A DNA stretch of 42,304 nucleotides from Methanothrix sp. (GTDB taxonomy: Archaea; Halobacteriota; Methanosarcinia; Methanotrichales; Methanotrichaceae): NCBI GenBank assembly GCA_030611205.1, contig JAUWQF010000004.1:1-42304 (forward strand), given 5' to 3'. The notes below the pieces were generated by a model. The model was not told the origin of the DNA, ran no database searches, and worked only from the letters and a program-made list of their open reading frames with translations. Shown one piece after another: positions 15,299 to 22,866 of this stretch (position 1 is the first letter of the stretch; every line of letters starts with the position of its first letter). The position numbers and the translations under genes were made by a program.

Positions 15299-16562
15299 CT
15301 ACAGATAGCGGATCATCAACGGCAGCATCAGCACCCCCATCGCATGAGTCTTTCGTATCCCGGCCAGGGGCGCTATCAGCCCGATCGTGGTAGAGACGAA
15401 GAAGAGGAACCCGCCGAAGGGGCCGGTGAAGATCAGGGTCATCGCCACCAGGAACGATATTACCCCTACACAGAGCCGCCTGTAGTTCAACTTCTCCACG
15501 ATCCTGGCCGCAGTCTGTCCCGCCCATATCGTAACGATATAGGAAGCCAGCGCCGTTGTCAGGACTACCAGGATCATCATCATCAAGAGGCTCTGGTCGA
15601 GAGTTACAAGTTTATCCACCGCGGCCACGGCTCCGCTCCTGGGTCGGCCGATCACCAGCAGCGCCACCAGGGCGAAGAGGGCGTTGGCGGTGTTGACCCC
15701 GGAGACCGAGATCAAGAACTCCCGATCGGAGCCTGCCGACCCCAGCCTGGTGACCACCGTGGCCACCGCAGGGGTCACGCCCGGGATCCAGGCCACCAGA
15801 GATCCGGCCAGCCCGCCCAGGAAGACGGACTTGACCACCGTCCCGGCGGGCAGGCGGAAGAAGGTATCCCTCTGGGGCGGTATCTCCGCATTTGAGAAGA
15901 AGCTTATAATCAGCAGCGAGGCTCCGAAAAGACCGCTGAGGAGCGGGAGGAGTACCTGGGGCTCGAAGCCGAAGGGTGAAACCGCCAGGTTCTGATGCTC
16001 GAAGGCGAAGAGCCCCAAAAGCCCGCTGGTCAGGAAGAGAGCCAGGGCCAGAGCCTTGTACTTCAGATGGACCAGGGACCCCTGGCCTTCGACCACCAGC
16101 CCTTTCTCGGTGGCGATCATCAGAACGACGATGGCCAGAAGCACCAGACCGATATGAGCAATGAACCCATCGTAAAAGTGACGAAATAGGAGCGTCAGAG
16201 GATATATCAGGACCAGAGCCACCAGTATCGAAGACGCGCTCCCCAGGGCAGAGAGCCTGACCGCCTCCGGGCCTCTCCCCTCCAGCATCATGGCATGGCC
16301 AGGAAGCACCGCCAGGACGGTATCGGGATCCGGTGCGCCGATGAAGACCCGAGGGGATGATGTCCAGGAAGGTATGGGCTATGCTGGCCGCCAGGATGAC
16401 CACCGCCAGGTGATGAGGCTCCAGTCCCAAGGAAAGGAGAGATGGCGATAACGCCAGGAGCAACGCTGCGAAGTTGTTGGTATGCAGACCGGGCATCAGA
16501 CCGCTGCAGACCCCCAGGAAAAAACCCAGGGCAATCGATAGGAGGAGAACAAAATCCAGCAT
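15299..16562 (-). pseudogene. TctA-family membrane permease, split by one-base frameshift
   Basis: Two minus-strand frames join to a polytopic membrane protein of about 420 aa. The first (from ATG 16562) has FFLGVCSGLMPGLHTNNFAALL and ends in AHTFLDIIPS. The second resumes with VFIGAPDPDTVLAVLPGHAMML and continues to the stop at 15299, with about eight further hydrophobic helices and GLAGSLVAWIPGVTPAVATV, the typical TctA-like repeat motif G-x-[LW]-x-P-G-[LV]. Removing one C from the CCC at 16348-16350 restores a single frame exactly. The family (TctA, tripartite-type permease; archaeal members stand alone) has unknown substrate here. It is either a recent inactivation or an assembly error in a homopolymer. 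Confidence 0.75.
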
Positions 16563-16714
16563 CTCTGCGGTTTTATTATATTTTGTGTTAGATAAGTCTT
16601 GCGATCAGCTGGTCGGGTTGGGGTTATCGCGGGGATTGGTGATAAGGAAAACACGACCCCCGTATGACCGGCCTGCAACCGGACCCACGCCAGACCCACG
16701 TCGAGGGCGAAAAC

Positions 16715-16724
16715 GCTTAAATAG
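16715..16724 (+). promoter_or_regulatory. TATA box of the L18e superoperon
   Basis: GCTTAAATAG, with A-rich AAAC just upstream as a BRE-like element, sits about 170 bases before the L18e start. Transcription would begin near 16745, giving the long leader described in the next entry. Confidence 0.55.
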
Positions 16725-16751
16725 TCTTAATCAGGTGGTCTTACAAATCCG

Positions 16752-16890
16752 CGCGGGGGCAGTGTTCTCGTTGCTATCGTTTCAGCGGCGAGCAGGTGCG
16801 GTGAATGCACCCCCCGGCACATGGACTGCGGTGTCCGAACGCGCTCGTTGCGCGTGAGTCGATCTCCTTGAGGGAGATTCAGCGGAGGAC
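16752..16890 (+). promoter_or_regulatory. Structured 5' leader of the ribosomal protein operon
   Basis: The leader folds by eye into consecutive helices. CTCGTTGC/GCGGCGAG (16767-16774 with 16785-16792, two G-U pairs) and GGTGC/GCACC (16795-16799 with 16807-16811) sit inside CGGGG/CCCCG (16754-16758 with 16812-16816), forming a three-way junction. After it come ACGCGC-TCGTT-GCGCGT (16839-16855) and ATCTCC/GGAGAT (16862-16867 with 16873-16878), immediately before the ribosome-binding site GGAGG (16884-16888). This may be an autoregulatory ribosomal-protein binding site. A stand-alone small RNA is the alternative. Confidence 0.45.
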
Positions 16891-16894
16891 TGTG

Positions 16895-17257
16895 ATGAAG
16901 AAGATCAAGAAGACGAATCCAAGGGTAGTCCGCCTCATAGACGATCTAAAGGCAGCGTCTCGCGATGGTGGGGCAAGGATCTGGCGCGACGTGGCCCGCA
17001 GGTTGGAGAAGCCCACCCGCAACTACGCCACCGTGAACGTCAGCAAGATCAACAGACACACCGGCACCAACGGCCTGGTTCTCGTCGCGGGAAAGGTACT
17101 GGGCGCCGGCGAGATGAACCACAACGTAACCGTTGCGGCGCTCAGCTTCAGCGATCAGGCCCAATCCAAGATAAAGTCGGCTGGTGGCGAGTGTCTCAGG
17201 ATTGAAGAGCTGATGGCAAGAGACCCTGCATGTTCTGGCGTAATTATTTTAAGGTGA
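16895..17257 (+). CDS. rpl18e: Large-subunit ribosomal protein L18e
   Basis: The 120-residue protein matches archaeal L18e: [35 protein letters not shown] (motif positions about 6-40), [21 protein letters not shown] and a final strand GVIILR. It binds 23S rRNA and equals eukaryotic L18. ATG 16895 has GGAGG seven bases upstream. It opens the conserved archaeal operon L18e-L13-S9-RpoN-RpoK-S2, with four bases to L13. Regulation probably involves the structured leader. Confidence 0.96.
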   Translation: MKKIKKTNPRVVRLIDDLKAASRDGGARIWRDVARRLEKPTRNYATVNVSKINRHTGTNGLVLVAGKVLGAGEMNHNVTVAALSFSDQAQSKIKSAGGECLRIEELMARDPACSGVIILR

Positions 17258-17261
17258 TCTG

Positions 17262-17678
17262 ATGATTATTGATGCATCCGGGATGATCCTGGGACGTTTG
17301 GCCAGCATGACTGCGACGAGCCTTCTTGCGGGAGAGGAGGTTCGGATCGTCAACGCAGAGAAGGCGATAATCTCAGGTCGGAGAGAGAGTGTCTACCGAG
17401 AGTACACCGAGATGAGAGAGAAAGGGTCCACGGAGAAGGGGCCCTACTTCCCCAAGAGACCCGAAAGGATACTGAAGAGGACGGTTAGAGGGATGCTCCC
17501 CCACAAAACGAAGCGCGGACGCGATGCCCTGTCGCGGCTGAAGGTCTACGTCGGAGTTCCCACCGAGTTCGAGGGCATTGAGCTAGAACGTCCGACCTCG
17601 GCAGATATGAAACGACTAGGCACGGGTAAGTATGTAGAGCTGGGCAATCTGAGCCGTAGGCTCGGATCCAACTTCTAG
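17262..17678 (+). CDS. rpl13: Large-subunit ribosomal protein uL13
   Basis: The 138-residue product has the uL13 core: [23 protein letters not shown] at the start, [12 protein letters not shown], then [20 protein letters not shown] and a late [11 protein letters not shown]. It is part of the 50S subunit. AAGGTGATCTG gives the ribosome-binding site, and four bases separate it from L18e. Length (about 140) is standard for archaea. Confidence 0.96.
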   Translation: MIIDASGMILGRLASMTATSLLAGEEVRIVNAEKAIISGRRESVYREYTEMREKGSTEKGPYFPKRPERILKRTVRGMLPHKTKRGRDALSRLKVYVGVPTEFEGIELERPTSADMKRLGTGKYVELGNLSRRLGSNF

Positions 17679-17688
17679 GAGAGTCGCG

Positions 17689-18087
17689 ATGAAGATAGTC
17701 AACACATCAGGTAAGAAGAAGACTGCCATAGCCAGGGCTACCCTGAGAGAGGGTAAAGGGCAGATCCGCATCAACAAGAAGCCTTTGGAGATCATGGAAC
17801 CCCGGTTGGCCAGGCTTAAGATCATGGAACCGATCAGGATGGCCCAGGGCCATATCACCAACATAGACATAGTGGTAAATGTCCGCGGTGGCGGGTTCAT
17901 GGGCCAGGCAGAGGCTGTGCGCACCGCGATCGCTCGTGGGATAGTGGAGTGGACCGGCGATACCGTTCTGAGAGATACCTATGCAGAGTATGACAGAAAC
18001 CTCTTGGTCAATGATCATCGACAGAAGGAGAGAAAGAAGGTCGGTGGCCCAGGTGCTAGAGCTAAATACCAGAAGTCCTACAGGTGA
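17689..18087 (+). CDS. rps9: Small-subunit ribosomal protein uS9
   Basis: The 132-residue protein has [25 protein letters not shown] at its start, [24 protein letters not shown] in the middle, and the characteristic basic tail ending [16 protein letters not shown]. That tail reaches into the ribosomal P site and the final R contacts tRNA. AGGAGAG precedes the ATG. Ten bases separate it from L13. Confidence 0.96.
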   Translation: MKIVNTSGKKKTAIARATLREGKGQIRINKKPLEIMEPRLARLKIMEPIRMAQGHITNIDIVVNVRGGGFMGQAEAVRTAIARGIVEWTGDTVLRDTYAEYDRNLLVNDHRQKERKKVGGPGARAKYQKSYR

Positions 18088-18093
18088 GTCTGC

Positions 18094-18279
18094 TTGATTC
18101 CAGTTAGGTGCTTTACCTGTGGTAATGTCATTTCTGACGTATGGGAGATATACAAAGAGCGTACGAAGGTCGAGCCACCTGGAAAGGTACTGGACGACCT
18201 GGGCATAGACAGCTATTGTTGCAGGCGTATGCTCCTAGCCCACGTGGAGATCGTGGACACGCTCCGAAGGTATCAGTAG
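18094..18279 (+). CDS. rpoN: RNA polymerase subunit N (Rpb10 homologue)
   Basis: The 61-residue zinc-bundle protein has VRCFTCGNVISDVWEIY at the N-terminus (C-F-x-C-G) and SYCCRRMLLAHVEIVD near the middle (C-C-R-R). Together these are the four cysteines of the Rpb10/RpoN metal site. It anchors the assembly of RNA polymerase subunits D and L. The start is TTG 18094 with GGTGAG seven bases upstream. Seven bases after the stop a tRNA gene begins, so the transcript must be processed. Confidence 0.95.
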   Translation: MIPVRCFTCGNVISDVWEIYKERTKVEPPGKVLDDLGIDSYCCRRMLLAHVEIVDTLRRYQ

Positions 18280-18286
18280 ACGTTAA

Positions 18287-18363
18287 GGGGTTGTAGGGTA
18301 GCCTGGACATCCTTCGGCGTTCGGGACGCCGTAACCTGAGTTCGAATCTCAGCAACCCCACCA
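18287..18363 (+). tRNA. tRNA-Pro (CGG), CCA encoded
   Basis: The acceptor stem GGGGTTG (18287-18293) pairs with CAACCCC (18353-18359), followed by discriminator A and an encoded CCA. The anticodon arm is CGGCG-TTCGGGA-CGCCG with anticodon CGG, reading CCG proline codons. The T arm CTGAG-TTCGAAT-CTCAG is perfect. There is no intron. It lies between rpoN and rpoK in the same orientation, so it is probably co-transcribed and released by tRNA end processing. Confidence 0.95.
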
Positions 18364-18388
18364 CAGCCCATCCATTTGAGGTGGCTAT

Positions 18389-18565
18389 TTGAAAGCCGAG
18401 AAGTATACTCGATATGAGCGCGCCAGAATTGTGGGGGCTCGAGCTTTACAAGTTTTGATGGGCGCTCCTGTATTTATCAATACCGACTCGATAGATCCTC
18501 TCGAAATAGCTCTTGAAGAAATGAAAATGGGAGTTATTCCCATTACCGTTAAACAGGAAAAGTGA
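18389..18565 (+). CDS. rpoK: RNA polymerase subunit K (Rpb6/omega homologue)
   Basis: The 58-residue frame from TTG 18389 reads [20 protein letters not shown], then [24 protein letters not shown] and [11 protein letters not shown]. This is the RpoK pattern: [KR]-x-E-x-A-R-I-[VI]-G-A-R-A-L-Q-[IL]-x-[MLY]-G-A-P and a P-[IL]-x-I-A-x-x-E segment. The subunit clamps the largest polymerase subunit during assembly. GAGGTGG precedes the TTG by about five bases. The stop overlaps the S2 start as GTGA. Enolase, which follows rpoK in many archaea, is absent here. Confidence 0.93.
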   Translation: MKAEKYTRYERARIVGARALQVLMGAPVFINTDSIDPLEIALEEMKMGVIPITVKQEK

Positions 18566-19209
18566 TACCTTTAGAGGTAGGTGAAATTTTGGAAGAAGAT
18601 GTGATAGAGACAACGGTCAAAGAACATGAGATGCTTGTCCCTATAGATGAATACCTTGCAGCAGGCATACACATCGGTACGCAGCAGAAGACGAGCAGCA
18701 TGAAAGATTACATTTACAGGGTGCGCACGGACGGGCTCTACGTACTCGACGTCCAGGCCACGGATCTGCGCATCAGGCAGGCCGCAAAGTTCCTGGCGAA
18801 GTACGATCCGTCGAACATCCTCGTGATCTCGGCCAGACAGTACGGCCAGCGCCCGGCCTCCATGTTTGCCAAGTCTGTGAGGGCCAAGGCCATCGTAGGG
18901 CGTTACATCCCCAATACCTTGACCAACCCAACGTTTTACGGATATCTAGAGCCGGACGTGCTGATGGTCACAGATCCCAACGGTGATGGCCAGGCGGTGA
19001 TCGAGGCGATCGACGTGGGGATCCCCGTGGTCGCACTCTGCGATACCAACAACTTGACATCCAACGTAGATCTGGTGATACCGACCAACAACAAGGGCAG
19101 AAAGGCCCTCACCTTGATCTACTGGCTCCTGGCCAGAGAGATTTTGAGGCAGAGGAACGAAGAGGAACGATTCCGGCACACCGTATCCGACTTCGAGATG
19201 GAGTTCTGA
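18562..19209 (+). CDS. rps2: Small-subunit ribosomal protein uS2
   Basis: The 215-residue protein has [20 protein letters not shown] (about residues 28-47), [51 protein letters not shown] and [30 protein letters not shown]. All are uS2 hallmarks. The start GTG 18562 overlaps the rpoK stop by four bases. The N-terminal 28 residues form the acidic extension common in archaeal S2. It is a 30S subunit component. Confidence 0.96.
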   Translation: MIPLEVGEILEEDVIETTVKEHEMLVPIDEYLAAGIHIGTQQKTSSMKDYIYRVRTDGLYVLDVQATDLRIRQAAKFLAKYDPSNILVISARQYGQRPASMFAKSVRAKAIVGRYIPNTLTNPTFYGYLEPDVLMVTDPNGDGQAVIEAIDVGIPVVALCDTNNLTSNVDLVIPTNNKGRKALTLIYWLLAREILRQRNEEERFRHTVSDFEMEF

Positions 19210-19215
19210 TCCGTC

Positions 19216-20016
19216 ATGAGACATCCCGCCGCAGCAGACAGTTTCTACCCCGCAGATCCCGGTGCCCTCCGGCGCGAGCTGGAGCAGGCCTTCCTGGGGG
19301 TGAACACGTCTGGCGAGGTGATACCTGCTCATGGAGTGGTCGTCCCTCATGCAGGCTATCCCTACTCGGGATCTGTGGCGGCGGAGGTCTACTCCCGACT
19401 TCCTCGGAGAGATACCTACGTTCTCATCGGGCCGAACCACACCGGGATAGGCCTGCCCGTATCCCTATCCAGGGACTCATGGATGACACCATTGGGCGTA
19501 GTCGAATGTGATCTGGAGTTTGCCGACGCTCTGAGAGGAAGCATAATCGAGGTGGACGAATCTGCTCACCTCTACGAGCACTCGCTGGAGGTCCAGATAC
19601 CCTTCCTCCAGTACCGGTTCACCGGTTTCAGGATAGTCTCGATATGCATGGGCCTCCAGGACGAGGAGACCGCGGTGGATGTCGGCGAAGCCGTCGGAGA
19701 GGCGGCTCGCGATCTGGGCAGAGACTGTACGGTTATCGCAAGCAGCGATTTTACCCATTACGAGGCCTTCGAAGACGCTAATAGAAAAGACATCAGGCTG
19801 ATCGAGTCCATCCTGCAGATGGATATACCGAATATCTACGACCTGGTTTACCGGCTGAACATTACCGCCTGTGGATTCGGCCCCATCGCCGCCACCATAA
19901 CCGCATCCCGGATACTGGGTGCGAGCAGCGGCAAGCTCCTCCGCTACGCCACCAGCGGCGAGACCACCGGCGATTACAGCCAGGTAGTGGGGTACGGAGC
20001 GCTCGTCTTCACCTAG
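19216..20016 (+). CDS. MEMO family protein
   Basis: The 266-residue protein of the MEMO1 family has RHPAAADSFYPADPGALRREL at the N-terminus and VVVPHAGYPYSGSVAAEVY. GPNHTG, EHSLEVQIPFLQY and ASSDFTHYE supply the histidine/cysteine pocket residues; the family is structurally related to non-haem iron dioxygenases. It lies between S2 and mevalonate kinase, its usual archaeal position. The biochemical role in archaea is unsettled; neighbouring isoprenoid genes suggest a link, but that is only context. ATG 19216 follows S2 by six bases. The stop TAG is part of the ribosome-binding site of the next gene. Confidence 0.92.
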   Translation: MRHPAAADSFYPADPGALRRELEQAFLGVNTSGEVIPAHGVVVPHAGYPYSGSVAAEVYSRLPRRDTYVLIGPNHTGIGLPVSLSRDSWMTPLGVVECDLEFADALRGSIIEVDESAHLYEHSLEVQIPFLQYRFTGFRIVSICMGLQDEETAVDVGEAVGEAARDLGRDCTVIASSDFTHYEAFEDANRKDIRLIESILQMDIPNIYDLVYRLNITACGFGPIAATITASRILGASSGKLLRYATSGETTGDYSQVVGYGALVFT

Positions 20017-20027
20017 GAGGCCTTTCA

Positions 20028-20996
20028 CTGACCACAGCATCGGCTCCGGGCAAGGTGATCCTCTTCGGAGAGCACGCCGTGGTCTCCGGGGCACCCGCTC
20101 TGGGCGCGGCCGTCGATATGAGGGTCCGGGTCCGAGTCGAGGACGCTTCAGGTCTCGTAATAGAAGCCCGCAACCTGGTCCTGGTCCTGGACGGTCTGGC
20201 CGTCGACCCCCTATCTAGAAAGGCCGACATGAAGGCGATCACCGGGAAGGCTCTTCACGCCACGAGGTACGTCTCTGCGGTTCTCGCCGAGGTAGAAGCC
20301 CGGGACCTTCGTGTGGTGGTGGAATCCGAGATACCCCCTTCCTCCGGGCTGGGTTCGTCGGCCTCGGTCGTCGTCGCCACCCTGGCGGCGCTGAACGACC
20401 ATCTGAGTCTGGGACTCTCTTTTGCTGAGATCGCCGAGAGGGCTTATTCGATAGAGAAAAATGTACAGAATGGCATGGGAAGCCGGATGGATACCGCCCT
20501 GGCCACCTTCGGCGGCTACCAGGTTGTCACCGGAGAGGCCAAACCGGTTGACCTGCCGAAGCTCGATCTGATCGTGGGCTGTACAGGGAAGCCCCATGAT
20601 ACCGGGTTGGAAGTGGAGAAGGTCCAGAGGTTGCGTGCCAGGTACCCCGACGTTGTGGATCCCGTCTTCGAGGCGATGGGCGCGATCTCCAGGAGGGCCC
20701 TGACCCATCTCAAAGAACGGAAGCTGACGGAACTGGGTATTCTCATGAACGTGAACCACGGCCTACTGGAGTCCATCGGGGTGGGGACCCGAGAGCTGAC
20801 CGAGCTGGTCTATGCGGCCCGTGGTGCGGGAAGAGCCCTCGGGGCGAAGCTGACCGGTGCAGGTGGAGGCGGATGCATGATCGCGTTGCCCGGTCCGGAA
20901 TATCTCGATAGGTCGAGAGCGATGACGGCTATCGTCCAGGCCGGGGGCGAAGCCTTCCCCGTGACCACCGGATGTGAAGGCGTGTTGCTGGGTTGA
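20028..20996 (+). CDS. mvk: Mevalonate kinase, probable CUG start
   Basis: This GHMP kinase (322 aa) phosphorylates mevalonate with ATP. Motif 1 is TASAPGKVILFGEHAVV at the N-terminus. Motif 2, the phosphate loop, is PPSSGLGSSASVVVA (about residues 103-117), and motif 3 is KLTGAGGGGCMIAL (about 274-287). The first conventional start, GTG 20055, would delete SAPGK, which is needed for the substrate site. AGGAGG (20015-20020) stands seven bases before a CTG at 20028, and no ATG, GTG or TTG lies in frame between the previous stop and 20055. CUG is therefore the likely initiator. It overlaps the IPK gene by four bases. Confidence 0.93.
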   Translation: MTTASAPGKVILFGEHAVVSGAPALGAAVDMRVRVRVEDASGLVIEARNLVLVLDGLAVDPLSRKADMKAITGKALHATRYVSAVLAEVEARDLRVVVESEIPPSSGLGSSASVVVATLAALNDHLSLGLSFAEIAERAYSIEKNVQNGMGSRMDTALATFGGYQVVTGEAKPVDLPKLDLIVGCTGKPHDTGLEVEKVQRLRARYPDVVDPVFEAMGAISRRALTHLKERKLTELGILMNVNHGLLESIGVGTRELTELVYAARGAGRALGAKLTGAGGGGCMIALPGPEYLDRSRAMTAIVQAGGEAFPVTTGCEGVLLG

Positions 20997-21757
20997 GAAA
21001 GATGGTCGGGATACTGAAGATCGGTGGCAGCGTACTGACCGATAAGACGAAGCTGGAATCTCCGCGTATGGAGGCGATCGAGCGGATCGCGGCGGAGGTG
21101 GCAAGTTGTTCCTCGGGACTGGTACTGGTACATGGTGCAGGCTCTTTTGGACACATCCACGCCGATAAGTACGACCTTAGGGAGAGGTTCGATCCCGAGG
21201 GAATCCTGGAGACGCACAGGTCTGTGGTGAGGCTGAACGAGATCGTGGTAGAAGCCCTGGGTCAAGCAGGAGCCCATCCCGTCCCCGTCCATCCGCTGAG
21301 CTGTGCCCTTCTCCAGGATGGTAGGATAAGAGATATGAATATCGGGCCCCTAACGGAGATGATAGAGAGGGGTCTGTTGCCCGTGCTACACGGCGACGTG
21401 GTCATGGACAGGGCGCGAGGCGCGGATATACTATCCGGTGACCAGATCATAACCCACCTGGCCAGATCCCTAGGGGCGGATGTCGTGGCGTTGGGGACGA
21501 GAGAGGACGGCGTCATCTATGGTGGAGAGGTCGTTTCTAGAGTTACCAGAGAGAACTATCACCGTATAGAGCCCGAGCTAGGCGGGAGCAGAGGGGTCGA
21601 TGACGTCACCGGTGGCATGAGAAAGAAGGTGATGGAGCTTCTGGACCTGGCAGACGACGGCATCCCATCGCTTATATTCAACGCCGGGAAGAAGGGTATG
21701 ATCGAGAAGGCCCTGGAAGGCGAACTCGTGGGAACCCTTGTGGAGGGATCCTCATGA
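20993..21757 (+). CDS. ipk: Isopentenyl phosphate kinase
   Basis: This 254-residue amino-acid-kinase-fold protein has ILKIGGSVLTDK at the start, VLVHGAGSFGHIHADKYDL (with the family's catalytic His after G-S-F-G-H) and LHGDVVMD. VDDVTGGMRKKVMELL and LIFNAGKKGMIEKAL follow. It makes isopentenyl diphosphate from isopentenyl phosphate, the last step of the archaeal alternative mevalonate route. The start is TTG 20993, giving a TTGA overlap with mvk. ATG 21002 is the alternative and would fit the core equally well. It overlaps fni by ATGA. Confidence 0.93.
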   Translation: MRKMVGILKIGGSVLTDKTKLESPRMEAIERIAAEVASCSSGLVLVHGAGSFGHIHADKYDLRERFDPEGILETHRSVVRLNEIVVEALGQAGAHPVPVHPLSCALLQDGRIRDMNIGPLTEMIERGLLPVLHGDVVMDRARGADILSGDQIITHLARSLGADVVALGTREDGVIYGGEVVSRVTRENYHRIEPELGGSRGVDDVTGGMRKKVMELLDLADDGIPSLIFNAGKKGMIEKALEGELVGTLVEGSS

Positions 21758-22842
21758 CCACCTCCAGCAGAAAACTGGATCACATCAGGATCTGTCTGGA
21801 GGAGGATATAGAGGCTGCCTGGAGACCCTTCAATGATCTGATGCTGGTGCCCAGGGCACTGCCGGGCATCGATGCTTCCGAGGTTAACACAAGATGCCGG
21901 TTCCTGGGCAAAGAGCTGGCCGCCCCCCTGATGATCTGCGGCATGACGGGAGGGCATCCTGATACCAAGGAGATCAACCGGAACCTGGCCCGGGCCGCCC
22001 AAGAGGTGGGCGTCGCCCTGGGTGTGGGCTCGCAGAGGGCTGCCCTGGAGGATCCGATGATGGAAGAAACCTTCTCCGTGGTCAGAGATGCCGCCCCAGG
22101 CGTGCCCGTGGTGGGCAACATCGGAGCGGTACAGCTCAAGAAGGAGGGGCCGGAGATCTTGGATAGGCTGGCGGAGATGATCGATGCCGACGCCCTGGCC
22201 ATCCACCTGAACTTCCTCCAGGAGAGCGTCCAGCCAGAGGGAGAGACATGGGGCGGGGGGCTGATCGAGGCCATCGGGTCGGCCGCCCGGGGAAAGGTGC
22301 CCATCATCGTAAAGGAGACGGGAGCCGGGATCTGCAGAGAAGATGCTGTCGCCCTCGTCGAGGCGGGCGTCCGGATCATCGATGTGAGCGGGTTGGGTGG
22401 AACCAGCTGGGCCGCCGTCGAGGCTCGCCGGGCGGAGGAGAAAGGCGATCAAGGGTCGTACCGTCTGGGCCGGACCTTCAGAAACTGGGGTATTCCCACA
22501 CCGGTCAGCATTGTGGAATGCGTCGCCGCAGGAGCCGAGGTGATATCCTCGGGAGGCGTCAGGAGCGGTGCCGACGTGGCCAAGAGCCTGGCTCTGGGAG
22601 CCACGATAGCCGGCTCGGCGCTGCCCTTGCTAGCGCCCGCTACGAAGAGCGCCGAGGAGGTGGCCGAGGTCCTCCGGCGCTATATACGAGAACTCAGAAC
22701 CTCGATGTTCCTGACCGCCTGCGTCGATCTGGCAGAGCTGGGGTCTGCGCCCATAGTCGTGGGCGGAAGGGTACGAGAGATCCTGGATCAGAGAGGATTT
22801 GAGACGAAAAAGTTCGCGATTATTAGAGAGATGTCAAGATGA
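21754..22842 (+). CDS. fni: Type II isopentenyl-diphosphate delta-isomerase
   Basis: This FMN- and NADPH-dependent isomerase interconverts IPP and DMAPP, supplying archaeal lipid synthesis. The 362-residue TIM-barrel protein has SRKLDHIRICLEEDIEA, then LMICGMTGGHP, VALGVGSQRAAL, AIHLNFLQESVQPEG (containing the conserved Q and E near the active site), IVKETGAGI and DVSGLGGTSWAAVEA. ISSGGVRSGADVAKSLALGA binds the FMN phosphate. ATG 21754 overlaps ipk by ATGA. Its last 21 bases are duplicated just downstream (see the repeat at 22821-22866). Confidence 0.95.
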   Translation: MTTSSRKLDHIRICLEEDIEAAWRPFNDLMLVPRALPGIDASEVNTRCRFLGKELAAPLMICGMTGGHPDTKEINRNLARAAQEVGVALGVGSQRAALEDPMMEETFSVVRDAAPGVPVVGNIGAVQLKKEGPEILDRLAEMIDADALAIHLNFLQESVQPEGETWGGGLIEAIGSAARGKVPIIVKETGAGICREDAVALVEAGVRIIDVSGLGGTSWAAVEARRAEEKGDQGSYRLGRTFRNWGIPTPVSIVECVAAGAEVISSGGVRSGADVAKSLALGATIAGSALPLLAPATKSAEEVAEVLRRYIRELRTSMFLTACVDLAELGSAPIVVGGRVREILDQRGFETKKFAIIREMSR

Positions 22843-22866
22843 ATATTAGAGAGTTGTCAAGATGAA
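22821..22866 (+). repeat. 23-bp tandem duplication at the fni/RNase J junction
   Basis: TATTAGAGAGATGTCAAGATGAA (22821-22843; first 20 bases differ only at one site) is repeated at 22844-22866, with T in place of A at the eleventh base. Copy 1 carries the fni stop codon within ATGA. Copy 2 carries the real RNase J start ATG at 22862. The ATG in copy 1 opens a nine-codon frame that stops at 22863-22865. Confidence 0.85.
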
